From positions 1-9,700 of the forward strand of contig JAUQWR010000329.1 in NCBI GenBank assembly GCA_030835065.1: DNA of 9,700 nucleotides, given 5' to 3'. The notes below the pieces were generated by a model. The model was not told the origin of the DNA and made no database searches. It saw only the letters and a list, made by a program, of their open reading frames with translations. This document shows positions 1 to 6,564 of this stretch, piece after piece. The stretch's first letter is position 1. Every line of letters begins with the position of its first letter. The translations under genes were made by a program, and so were the position numbers. Source of the stretch: Candidatus Kapaibacterium sp. (GTDB lineage Bacteria; Bacteroidota; Ignavibacteria; Kapaibacteriales; UBA2268).

Positions 1-215
1 TTAGGCAAAACTTCGCAGACTACGAATTTTGCACCATTTTTGATTGCTTGATCAATATAGTCATGCCCATCGAATGATTCGCCACGAATCGCAACAAACA
101 ATGAGCCATCCATGCATTTCCGCGAATCATATTCGATTGAACTTACCGGATTATTTATATAATTCAGTATTATGTTATATTCTGACCTTTTTTGCAGATA
201 CCCGAAATTCCTCAT
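1..215 (-). CDS. murE: MurE, UDP-MurNAc-tripeptide synthetase, N-terminal part (runs off window)
   Basis: MurE is the cytoplasmic ATP-dependent ligase that adds the third residue (usually meso-diaminopimelate) to UDP-MurNAc-L-Ala-D-Glu in peptidoglycan synthesis. Reading leftwards from an ATG at 213-215, 71 codons are present before the window ends. The translation contains DSRKCMDGSLFVAIRG followed by ESFDGHDYIDQAIKNGAKFVV and CEVLP. This is the characteristic N-terminal substrate-binding domain pattern of MurE (DSR, pG.lFvAi.G, DGH.fi..Ai..GA). An ATG at 224-226 is out of frame and stops at once, so 215 is the likely start. No Shine-Dalgarno is visible, as is often the case in Bacteroidota. 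The ATP-binding and ligase domains lie outside the window, so MurF, which shares the fold, is not strictly excluded, but the CE.LP ending fits MurE better. The gene is divergent from the PAP2 gene. Confidence 0.82.
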   Translation of the reverse strand, partial: MRNFGYLQKRSEYNIILNYINNPVSSIEYDSRKCMDGSLFVAIRGESFDGHDYIDQAIKNGAKFVVCEVLP

Positions 216-254
216 TTTATGCTCATTTTTTTTATAATGTCATTTTTTCTTTTT

Positions 255-290
255 CAAAATTAACTTACTTATTATTAAATTGAAAACAAA
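255..290 (-). promoter_or_regulatory. Candidate Bacteroidota-type promoter for murE
   Basis: On the minus strand TAATTTTG at 262-255 matches the TAnnTTTG -7 box. A TTTG at 290-287, inside a second identical TAATTTTG at 294-287, lies 24 bp upstream, a little further than the usual 19-23 bp to the -33 element. It would give a leader of roughly 35 nt before the murE ATG. The DNA is very AT-rich and such matches arise by chance, so this is tentative. No convincing box is seen on the plus strand for the divergent PAP2 gene. Confidence 0.3.
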
Positions 291-314
291 ATTATAATAG
301 GAAAGAATGTTTTT

Positions 315-1133
315 ATGACAAAACTAGTTAAATTACAGATATTAGCCATTTTTTTTATTTTTCAAACTAATCTTTTTGCACAATCAGCATCAGACAAAAT
401 CAGTTTTGATTTTAAAGCAGCAGGCAAAGATGCAGAAAATGTATGGCATAATATAGGCTCGATGGACGGAAATGACTTTGCAATAGCAGGTGCATTGACT
501 GGCGGAGTAGCATTGGCTTTTCTTGCAGACGAACCAATACGTGATTTTTTTAAGGACAATCATAGCAAAAGCCTCGATAAATATTTCGACATAGTCAATT
601 GGGGAGGAGAGCCAATCACAGCAGCAACAATTGCAGGCGGACTTTATTTGGGAGGTTTAGCTTTTAATGACAATTATACTAGAACAACGGGTCGCCTTGT
701 TTTAGAATCTTGCTTGTTAGCCGGACTTACTACTACTACTATAAAAGTTGTTGCCGGGCGAGCCAGGCCATATAATGAAATGGGGAATACTGAATTCAAG
801 TGGGCAGAATTTGAAGACAAATATAATTCATTCCCTTCAGGACACACAACAATGGCTTTTGCAATAGCGACTACTCTTGCTGGAAGAATCGACAAATGGT
901 GGGCTTATGGAGGATTATACACTCTTGCGCTTTCTACCGGTGCGGCAAGAATTTACAAAGACAAGCATTGGTTTTCAGATGTTTGTTTTGGTGCTATTAT
1001 TGGCACTGTAAGTGCTCTTGCTGTTTTGAAAGCAGACAAAATGACTGAAAAAAATAATGATGATTACTCAAAATATGCATTAATTATAAATGGTTCGCAA
1101 TACAAATTGATTTCATTTGTCTATAAATTTTAA
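315..1133 (+). CDS. PAP2-superfamily phosphatase with signal peptide
   Basis: This is a 272-residue acid phosphatase of the PAP2/type 2 phosphatidic acid phosphatase superfamily. The three signature blocks are present: KX6RP (K144 to R151-P152, KVVAGRARP), PSGH (P174-H177) and a block matching SRX5HX3D except that Ser is Ala (A211-R212, H218, D222). The catalytic histidines and Asp are kept. Residues 1-22 form a signal peptide with likely cleavage at FA|Q. Hydrophobic Gly/Ala-rich helices (about 55-72, 100-118, 128-148, 178-192, 196-210, 222-240) suggest an inner-membrane enzyme with a periplasmic active site. Substrate cannot be told from sequence: undecaprenyl pyrophosphate, lipid A phosphate and phosphatidate derivatives are all used by relatives. 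A putative Shine-Dalgarno AGGAAAG (299-305) sits 9 nt before the ATG, and an ATG at 307 hits a stop at once. The short C-terminal tail ending in Phe is of unknown meaning. Confidence 0.88.
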   Translation: MTKLVKLQILAIFFIFQTNLFAQSASDKISFDFKAAGKDAENVWHNIGSMDGNDFAIAGALTGGVALAFLADEPIRDFFKDNHSKSLDKYFDIVNWGGEPITAATIAGGLYLGGLAFNDNYTRTTGRLVLESCLLAGLTTTTIKVVAGRARPYNEMGNTEFKWAEFEDKYNSFPSGHTTMAFAIATTLAGRIDKWWAYGGLYTLALSTGAARIYKDKHWFSDVCFGAIIGTVSALAVLKADKMTEKNNDDYSKYALIINGSQYKLISFVYKF

Positions 1134-1180
1134 AGATAGGATTTAATTATTTAAATAGATTTTTAGTCCTCATGATTGAC

Positions 1181-1187
1181 GGGAGAG
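1181..1187 (+). promoter_or_regulatory. Shine-Dalgarno deciding the lipoprotein start
   Basis: GGGAGAG lies 3 nt before the ATG at 1191 (the GGAG core ends 6 nt before it). This favours ATG 1191 over the in-frame TTG at 1176, which would place the ribosome site inside the coding region and add residues ahead of the lysine pair that starts the signal peptide. Confidence 0.6.
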
Positions 1188-1190
1188 CTT

Positions 1191-1736
1191 ATGAAAAAAT
1201 TAGTACTACTTTTGACTACTGCCTACTTCTTGATGGTTTCTTGCCAAAGCGAGCCGCGATATCTAAGTCAAGAACAAATTGACAAAGAGAAAAAAGCGGT
1301 AATAGAAACTATTAAAGCATACAACAGAGCCGCTGAAAGAAAAAATTTCACAGAAATGGTCGAAACTTTAGCCGGTGAGGTTAAATTTTTTGGAACAGAT
1401 TCAGGTGAAGTAATTTCTTCTTTCGCTGAGTACAAGGACAAAATGACTGCACAATGGAAAGAGTATGATGTTATGAAATATGGCGACCTAACTGATGTTT
1501 ATATTGAAGTTGATCCCAACGCCAATCTTGCTTCTATTGTTTTTGGCATACCTCTCTACGTAAAAAAAGGAGCTTTCGAAGCTACTTATTTCTTGAGAGT
1601 TGCTCGCACTCTTAAGAAAGAAAACAATAAATGGGCTATTGTAAGTGGTATTTCTAGTATTCCGCGTACTAATATTCCAGAGCCAATTGCTCCTACATTG
1701 CCTGGCACTGACAGTGTAATCAAAGAACGATTCTAA
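1191..1736 (+). CDS. Lipoprotein with NTF2/SnoaL-like domain
   Basis: From ATG 1191 this encodes 181 residues. MKKLVLLLTTAYFLMVSC is a lipoprotein signal peptide with the lipidated Cys at 18. The mature part (about 33-160) looks like an NTF2-fold SnoaL-like/DUF4440-type domain: a first helix IETIKAYNRAAERKNFTEMV, then the FFGTDSGEVISSFAEYKDKM segment typical of SnoaL_3-like proteins, and a terminal strand KWAIVSGISSIPR. A proline-rich tail follows. Members of this superfamily may be enzymes, ligand binders or subunits; no catalytic residues can be assigned here. Lipidation would place it at the cell envelope, probably periplasm-facing. It lies 57 bp after the PAP2 gene on the same strand with no evident terminator between, so co-transcription is plausible. 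An alternative TTG start at 1176 is less likely. Confidence 0.75.
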   Translation: MKKLVLLLTTAYFLMVSCQSEPRYLSQEQIDKEKKAVIETIKAYNRAAERKNFTEMVETLAGEVKFFGTDSGEVISSFAEYKDKMTAQWKEYDVMKYGDLTDVYIEVDPNANLASIVFGIPLYVKKGAFEATYFLRVARTLKKENNKWAIVSGISSIPRTNIPEPIAPTLPGTDSVIKERF

Positions 1737-1751
1737 TAATTTGAGTTAAAT

Positions 1752-1798
1752 AAAAAAACATGGCTGCCATCTTTTATCAAAATGGCAGCCATTTTAAT
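1752..1798. terminator. Bidirectional intrinsic terminator
   Basis: An 11-bp perfect stem ATGGCTGCCAT (1760-1770) and ATGGCAGCCAT (1782-1792) with an 11-nt loop lies between two convergent genes. It is flanked by an A tract on the left (1752-1758) and a T-rich stretch on the right (1793-1800), so each strand has a U-rich run after the hairpin. It can terminate both the rightward lipoprotein transcript and the leftward hslV transcript. Confidence 0.85.
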
Positions 1799-1813
1799 TT
1801 TATTCTGTATATA

Positions 1814-2359
1814 CTAAAGTTCTTCTAAAGTAATATGAAGATTTGTATAAATACAGATATTACCTGCAATATTCAAGGATTCTTCAACAATTTCCTTAGC
1901 AGAAAGAGTAGAATGTTTTAATAATGCTTGAGCAGCAGAAAGTGCATAAGGACCACCGCTACCAATAGAAATAATCTTATCTTCCGGCTCGATAACATCG
2001 CCAGTACCACTAATAAGCAAAGCTTCTTTATTAGTCATAACTGCAAGCATTGCTTCGAGCTTACGCAAATATCTATCAGTGCGCCAATCTTTTGCTAATT
2101 CGATAGAAGCACGATAGAGGTTGCCTCTATGTGATTCAATTTTTTCTTCAAATCTTTGAAGCAAAGTGAATGCATCTGCAGTAGCGCCAGCAAAACCGCA
2201 TAAAATAGAATTATTATATATTTTTCTTACTTTTTTTGCATTGTGTTTCATGACAGTATTGCCATATGTTACCTGACCATCAGATCCCATAGCAGCCTTG
2301 CCATCTTTAATAATACCGATTACGGTAGTTGATCTTATTTCCGGTTTATTACTCATCAT
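1814..2359 (-). CDS. hslV: HslV, ATP-dependent protease peptidase subunit
   Basis: HslV forms a double hexameric ring of Thr proteases and degrades proteins unfolded by the ATPase HslU in the cytoplasm. The 181-residue product aligns without gaps to E. coli HslV as I remember it: catalytic Thr is T11 in STTVIGI, with D27 (GSDGQVT), K43 (AKKVRK) and S134 (IGSGGPYAL) at the expected offset of +10. [37 protein letters not shown] and GNICIYTN are family hallmarks. Ten residues precede the nucleophile instead of the single Met of E. coli, so the extension must be removed to free Thr; such short leaders occur in other HslV/CodW proteins. The C-terminus stops at LEEL, a few residues short of E. coli. 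The GAGGAG site abuts this ATG, so the second ATG (2354-2356) may be the true start. It follows the barrel gene by 6 bp; hslU is not adjacent in this window. Confidence 0.95.
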   Translation of the reverse strand: MMSNKPEIRSTTVIGIIKDGKAAMGSDGQVTYGNTVMKHNAKKVRKIYNNSILCGFAGATADAFTLLQRFEEKIESHRGNLYRASIELAKDWRTDRYLRKLEAMLAVMTNKEALLISGTGDVIEPEDKIISIGSGGPYALSAAQALLKHSTLSAKEIVEESLNIAGNICIYTNLHITLEEL

Positions 2360-2368
2360 CTCCTCTTA
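2360..2368 (-). promoter_or_regulatory. hslV Shine-Dalgarno overlapping the upstream stop region
   Basis: Minus-strand TAAGAGGAG (2368-2360) combines the TAA stop of the barrel gene with a strong GAGGAG ribosome site. It touches the first hslV ATG (2359) and is 3 nt from the second (2356), so the second start is better spaced. The arrangement points to translation of hslV from the same mRNA as the barrel gene. Confidence 0.55.
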
Positions 2369-3598
2369 ATAATTAACTTTAAATGGTTTAAACCAATTTT
2401 CGCCAATGCTTAAATCAATATACATTTTTCCGAAATATTCGTCTATCAAACCAGAATTTGAAGTGCCTCTTTTTCCTAAAACGAATCCTGCATCAATTAT
2501 TGAAGAAATTGAAAGAGGGAAACTCGCTCCAAAGCTAAATCCCATTTCAGAAATTTGTTCGCCCCTGATCTTATAGTATTCATTTTGGAAAAATGCACCA
2601 AGTTTATAAGTAATTTTATCTTCAAAATCTGCACTACGATTTGGATTACCAATTCTTGCCATACCCACACTAAAACGCATACCATCTACAAATTCTGTGT
2701 TTGTAGTCATTTGCAGATTCATATCTTTGGCTTGAATCATAGTAAAATCAGCACCTAGCAAAAATTTACCGCTCAGATAAGATGCACCAAATCCAATAGA
2801 ATTTGGCAAAACTGAAGTAATAGTTGATGTTTCGATCGAATCTTTAGAAACCGGATTATCGTATTTTGTAGTCTTATCTATATCAATTTCTGGTTGTTGT
2901 TCGAGATAGAATCCAACATTTAAATTTTCAATAGGAGAATACAAAACACCAAATTTATAACCCATACCCGAAAAATCGAAAGAAGATTTTCTATTATAGG
3001 TATAGCCATAATAATCATCAATATCAGTCTTGATTTCTTGCTTAATAGTGCCAAATGTAGAAAACAGCTCAGCACCAATAGATAGGTTGCTGAATACTTT
3101 TATAGCAGCCCCCAAAAAGCCTTTATTCAATCCGCCACTACCTTTATATTCAGTATTGCCGGTAAGTATAGAGCCATTATTATCAATTTTAATCTTATCA
3201 GTAATATAGTAATTTACTTTACTATACGGATTAATACCCAAAGTAAAGCTTAAGCCAAGGCTAGTATCAACTTGGAAAAGAGCAATTACACCATTCAGCT
3301 GCCCATTATTTTGGTACAAAGAATTATCAGCAGATTGATTAAAATGTTGATTAAAATCATAACCAGTAAGCAGGCGAGTTTGAATATTTTTGCTCCACAA
3401 AGCAGGATTAGCCATATTAATAGAATTTGCCATAGGCATAGCAATAGAAGTACCGCCCATAGATTGATAGGCAGCCTTGCCACCAAAGTCTAAGTCACCA
3501 ATACCAACAACTGAATAGTTGGAACCACCTTGTGCAAAGGCAATAGACATACTAATGCCGAAAGTAATAATTAAGGATAAAATTTGCTTTATTTTCAT
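2366..3598 (-). CDS. Outer-membrane beta-barrel protein, FadL/OMPP1-like
   Basis: This is a 410-residue exported protein with a signal peptide (residues 1-22, cleavage at FA|Q). The mature N-terminus NYSVVGIGDLDFGGKAAYQSMGGTSIAMPMANSINMANPA resembles the SPYSRYGxGDL...MGGTGxA...NxxNPA start of Bacteroidota outer-membrane proteins related to the FadL/OMPP1 family. The rest is a run of amphipathic strands rich in Gly, Tyr and Phe (for example GLSFTLGINPYSKVNYYI, LNVGFYLEQQPEI, SIGFGASYLSGKFLLGADF) ending in an aromatic Tyr, as expected for a barrel. FadL relatives move hydrophobic molecules across the outer membrane, but no substrate can be inferred here. Its ATG overlaps the stop of the DUF4270-like gene by ATGA (3595-3598), indicating translational coupling and possibly a joint function of lipoprotein and barrel. 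Confidence 0.75.
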   Translation of the reverse strand: MKIKQILSLIITFGISMSIAFAQGGSNYSVVGIGDLDFGGKAAYQSMGGTSIAMPMANSINMANPALWSKNIQTRLLTGYDFNQHFNQSADNSLYQNNGQLNGVIALFQVDTSLGLSFTLGINPYSKVNYYITDKIKIDNNGSILTGNTEYKGSGGLNKGFLGAAIKVFSNLSIGAELFSTFGTIKQEIKTDIDDYYGYTYNRKSSFDFSGMGYKFGVLYSPIENLNVGFYLEQQPEIDIDKTTKYDNPVSKDSIETSTITSVLPNSIGFGASYLSGKFLLGADFTMIQAKDMNLQMTTNTEFVDGMRFSVGMARIGNPNRSADFEDKITYKLGAFFQNEYYKIRGEQISEMGFSFGASFPLSISSIIDAGFVLGKRGTSNSGLIDEYFGKMYIDLSIGENWFKPFKVNY

Positions 3599-4839
3599 TT
3601 GCTTGAGTTCTTATTATCCAACAAAGAATAAATTAAACGAAGTTTTGGACGTTTGCTTGTATCAGGATCTGCAGGACCATGGAATACAATTCTATTAGCA
3701 CTATTCAATTCGCTTATAGGTTCATCAAATCTAAAAACAACATAACCTTTTTGGCCGGTAACAAGCATCTGGCTAAAAACAGGAGCCAAACTCTTTGCAA
3801 TATATTTATTACTAGTGGAAGATTCTCTTTTCATATAGAAATAGAATAGTGGGCTAGCCAGTTTTTCGTCTCCAGCAGCTTCATAATAATCCACTCTGAT
3901 AATTGAATCTTGAATAGAAGATCCAAAATAAGTATTCTCAGCATCCATAGTAAGTTCGAGTTCTGCTCTATGAATACCGGCTAAAGTAGGAATATTTGTA
4001 ATATCAAAATTCAATCTAGAACGAATTTGTCTGCCGCCTTCGATAGTAATTTTATTATTTTCGGGAGCTTTGCCCATCAAGAAAAACTTATCGATAGCAG
4101 ATGTAAAATAAATTGTATCGACAATACCGGGAGCAGTATTACAAACAATTTTGATCCTTGCATAATCTATTGCTCCAGATCCTTGAGCAGCAAATCTATT
4201 AATTACGGTTGAATTATCGTCCGGAAGAAATGCAATCCCCCATATAGTATCTTTCTTGCCTGCAGTTTTCTTAAGCCAATCCAAAACCAAGCTTTTATCT
4301 AATTGCATAGTAATTGGATCGATAGTGGAATCAGATAGCTTGATTGAACCGCTCCATTGGGCAACAACTTTATTGTCGAACATTGAATTATCAGCATAAA
4401 ACTGATCGGTAGCCAGTTTATTATCCCAATATTTAATAACGGGTTTTACTTTAAAAGACAGCAAATTAGTACCTTTAAAATCGCCATAAGCATAATTCAA
4501 AGGATAGATAATCAATTCAGCAGATTGAATATCAGATTCGCTAAGGTAGCTTAAAGTATCAGGAATATTGGAAAAACGCACCATCGAACTTGACTTGTAA
4601 TCCCCGTGTTTGCCAATAAGTACAGCGCCGGGGTTGAATGTTTCGGGATTAAATAAATAAGGCTCGGCACTTGTAATATAAATACTATCCTTGCCGGATT
4701 CGGCAATAATTGCAACAGTATCTTTGATAAGTGAAAAACCGAGATTTGTAGGTTCTTCATTGCATGAGTTGAGCAATGAAGCGAACACGAGCAAAGCAGG
4801 TGTAAGGAATGCCAGAAAATTTCTTTTTTTAAATGTCAT
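3595..4839 (-). CDS. DUF4270-like lipoprotein
   Basis: From ATG 4839 this is a 414-residue lipoprotein: MTFKKRNFLAF...LLVFASLLNSC, with lipobox LNSC and lipidated Cys26. The mature start CNEEPTNLGFSLIKDTV resembles the C..d...lG..llp.D pattern of DUF4270 proteins, which in Bacteroidota are often encoded beside a short glycogen synthase. Two segments look like beta-rich DNRLRE-type modules: about 84-231 (SMVRFSNIPDTL, IQSAELIIYPLN, then a W-containing variable part) and 273-405 (SRLNFDITNIPTL, HRAELELTMDAE, ending RPKLRLIYS). Such modules occur in extracellular, sometimes carbohydrate-associated proteins, but the function of DUF4270 is not known to me. An upstream in-frame GTG at 4851 would add four residues and gives a poorer signal peptide. 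It lies 27 bp after glgA and overlaps the barrel gene by 4 bp. Confidence 0.75.
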   Translation of the reverse strand: MTFKKRNFLAFLTPALLVFASLLNSCNEEPTNLGFSLIKDTVAIIAESGKDSIYITSAEPYLFNPETFNPGAVLIGKHGDYKSSSMVRFSNIPDTLSYLSESDIQSAELIIYPLNYAYGDFKGTNLLSFKVKPVIKYWDNKLATDQFYADNSMFDNKVVAQWSGSIKLSDSTIDPITMQLDKSLVLDWLKKTAGKKDTIWGIAFLPDDNSTVINRFAAQGSGAIDYARIKIVCNTAPGIVDTIYFTSAIDKFFLMGKAPENNKITIEGGRQIRSRLNFDITNIPTLAGIHRAELELTMDAENTYFGSSIQDSIIRVDYYEAAGDEKLASPLFYFYMKRESSTSNKYIAKSLAPVFSQMLVTGQKGYVVFRFDEPISELNSANRIVFHGPADPDTSKRPKLRLIYSLLDNKNSSK

Positions 4840-4866
4840 TTTAATATGCACAACCTTAATTAATTC

Positions 4867-6351
4867 CTAAGCAATTTGTTCTTTCATTACATTTTTATAG
4901 ATTTCATCATATTTTGCTGCAGATTCAGACCAAGTATAGTCGCCATTCATTCCATTTGCAACAATAGAAAGCCACTTTTCTTTATCTTTATATAAATCTA
5001 AAGCAGAATCGAAAGCTTTCATAAACGCATCTTTAGTAAATTCATCGAAAGTAAATGCATTTCCTTCTAATGTATCGATGTTGAATTGTTTTGCAACATC
5101 TTTGAATCCGCCAGTCATATGAACAATCGGAACAGCACCATAAGCAAGCGAATACATAAGGTTTAGTCCGCAAGCTTCATTTTTTGATGGGAGAAGGAAA
5201 ATATCAGACCCTGCCTCCATCTTATGTGCTAATGAATCGTCGAAAGCTAATTCTACTTTCAGTTTTTCAGGATTTTCTTTGGCTAAACTTTCTAATTTAT
5301 CTTTAGCTTCGCTGCTTCCATGCCCTAATATTACTATTTGAACATTTTTTTGAAGCATTTCAGGCAAAGAATCAATAACCAAATCAATACCTTTGCTTTC
5401 ATCCAATTTTCCAATAAAACCGATTAAAGGAATTTTTGGACTGTATTCCAAATCAAATCTGTTGATTAGTGCAACTTTGTTGTTATATTTATATTCATCG
5501 ACATCATTATCGTATTTAGACTCAATTTCGGCATCAGACTTAGGATTCCAACCATAATTATCAATACCGTTCATAATGCCGGCAAATTTCGAAGAATGCT
5601 CTTTCAGTGTAGAATTCAAGCCATTAGACAATTCTTTATCAACAAGAATTTGTTTAGCATAACTAGGGCTGACAGTAGTAATATAATTTGAATAAATGAT
5701 ACCACCTTTAAGCAAATTCAATTGATTTTTATGCTTAAAATTATTCAATATATCTTTAGACAAACCTGTTTTTGCAAACAATGAAATTGGGGCAATGCCC
5801 TGCTCAGCGAAATTATGAATCGTAAGAATAGATCTTGTCTTCTTAAATTTAGAAGGGAATAAAGATCGGAGATATGCGGGTATTACAGCTGTCTGCCAAT
5901 CATTGCAGTGTATAATATCGGGGAACCAACCTAAAAGCAGACAAGTTTCTACTACAGATCGGCTAAAGAATATAAATCGCTCCAAATTGTCTGGGAATAG
6001 ATTCCAAGTCTTGTGGTCGTGATATATACCTTTGTTTTTATCAAAATATCTTTGATTGGTAGTAATGTAAGCCTGAACTTTATTACGAGGATTCGAAATT
6101 GAGGAAGACTTGACTGTAGCCGGTTCTGACTCATCGCCCATTGGTATCGGCATGTCTCTCAATCTGTTTATTTCATGAATCCTATTTTTTCGTTCGGACA
6201 CAATTCCGTATTTTGGAGTCATTACTCTGATATCATGCCCTAAATCGCGCATTGCGAGGGGCAATGAATAAGATACATCTGCTAATCCCGTTTCTTTTGC
6301 GTAGGGATAGACTTCACTCGTTACGAATAATATACTGAGCTGTTTAGCCAT
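4867..6351 (-). CDS. glgA: Glycogen/starch synthase, GT5 family
   Basis: GlgA extends alpha-1,4-glucan chains from ADP-glucose (or UDP-glucose) in the cytoplasm. The 494 residues span the full GT-B fold. The N-terminal GT5 catalytic domain has LFVTSEVYPYAKETGLADV (9-26), the Bacteroidota/Chlorobi-like HCNDWQTAVIPAYL (148-161), TIHNFAEQG (177-185) and GIMNGIDNYGWNP (258-270). The C-terminal domain has GKLDESKGIDL (314-324, with K320 matching E. coli K305) and the donor-site PSKNEACGLNLMYSLAYG (388-405, E392, C394, G395) followed by TGGFKDV. Length matches classical GlgA (about 480), not the short GT5-only proteins of many Bacteroides. Two departures stand out: KxGGL is K19-E-T-G-L, with Thr for the first Gly, and E. 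coli R300 is Lys (K315). The enzyme is probably active but this is untested. It is first in a leftward block; other glg genes are not in the window. Confidence 0.93.
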   Translation of the reverse strand: MAKQLSILFVTSEVYPYAKETGLADVSYSLPLAMRDLGHDIRVMTPKYGIVSERKNRIHEINRLRDMPIPMGDESEPATVKSSSISNPRNKVQAYITTNQRYFDKNKGIYHDHKTWNLFPDNLERFIFFSRSVVETCLLLGWFPDIIHCNDWQTAVIPAYLRSLFPSKFKKTRSILTIHNFAEQGIAPISLFAKTGLSKDILNNFKHKNQLNLLKGGIIYSNYITTVSPSYAKQILVDKELSNGLNSTLKEHSSKFAGIMNGIDNYGWNPKSDAEIESKYDNDVDEYKYNNKVALINRFDLEYSPKIPLIGFIGKLDESKGIDLVIDSLPEMLQKNVQIVILGHGSSEAKDKLESLAKENPEKLKVELAFDDSLAHKMEAGSDIFLLPSKNEACGLNLMYSLAYGAVPIVHMTGGFKDVAKQFNIDTLEGNAFTFDEFTKDAFMKAFDSALDLYKDKEKWLSIVANGMNGDYTWSESAAKYDEIYKNVMKEQIA

Positions 6352-6394
6352 TATGTTATAATATTTATTTTAAATATACAAATTCTTGAATTTA

Positions 6395-6402
6395 CAAAAA
6401 TA
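6395..6402 (-). promoter_or_regulatory. Candidate -7 box for the glgA operon
   Basis: Minus-strand TATTTTTG (6402-6395) matches TAnnTTTG and would start transcription about 37 nt before the glgA ATG. No good -33 TTTG is found 19-23 bp upstream, and the region is almost pure A/T, so the match may be chance. Confidence 0.28.
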
Positions 6403-6546
6403 ATTAAAATTTCTTAAATAAATTAATTTTTTGTTTTCACTTTTAAAAAAATACTTCAAAATCTTAATTCGTTTATTTTTAAAAAAAAGTTACATTTTTT
6501 TTCAATAAACCTAAATTTTTATAAAAAGTTACCGATAAGCCTAATA

Positions 6547-6554
6547 TATTTTTG
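6547..6554 (+). promoter_or_regulatory. Candidate -7 box close to the orphan gene start
   Basis: TATTTTTG matches the TAnnTTTG -7 consensus and ends only 10 nt before the ATG at 6565. If used, the transcript would start within about 5 nt of the start codon and be nearly leaderless. A GGGGG run (6556-6560) follows it. The -33 element is poor (only GTT at 6528-6530). Confidence 0.3.
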
Positions 6555-6564
6555 CGGGGGTAAA

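Larger units (their letters stand above)
6352..6564. other. AT-rich divergent spacer
   Basis: This 213-bp gap separates divergent glgA and the 112-residue ORF. It is dominated by A and T tracts (for example around 6441-6510), which should bend the DNA. It contains a ten-base direct repeat AAAAAGTTAC at 6484-6493 and 6523-6532 and the two promoter-like boxes listed separately. I see no RNA gene or coding sequence in it. Confidence 0.5.

Noticed and set aside
44..283. Plus-strand open frame of 79 codons at the left end
   Set aside because: It is antisense to the murE N-terminus, which has clear family motifs, and its translation has no recognisable features.
2555..3493. Overlapping open frames on both strands inside the barrel gene
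   Set aside because: They are short, lack plausible starts or motifs, and lie within a gene with a signal peptide and barrel pattern, so they are shadows.
4840..4851. GTG at 4851 as start of the DUF4270-like lipoprotein
   Set aside because: It adds MHIK ahead of a well-formed signal peptide starting at ATG 4839, with no better ribosome site.
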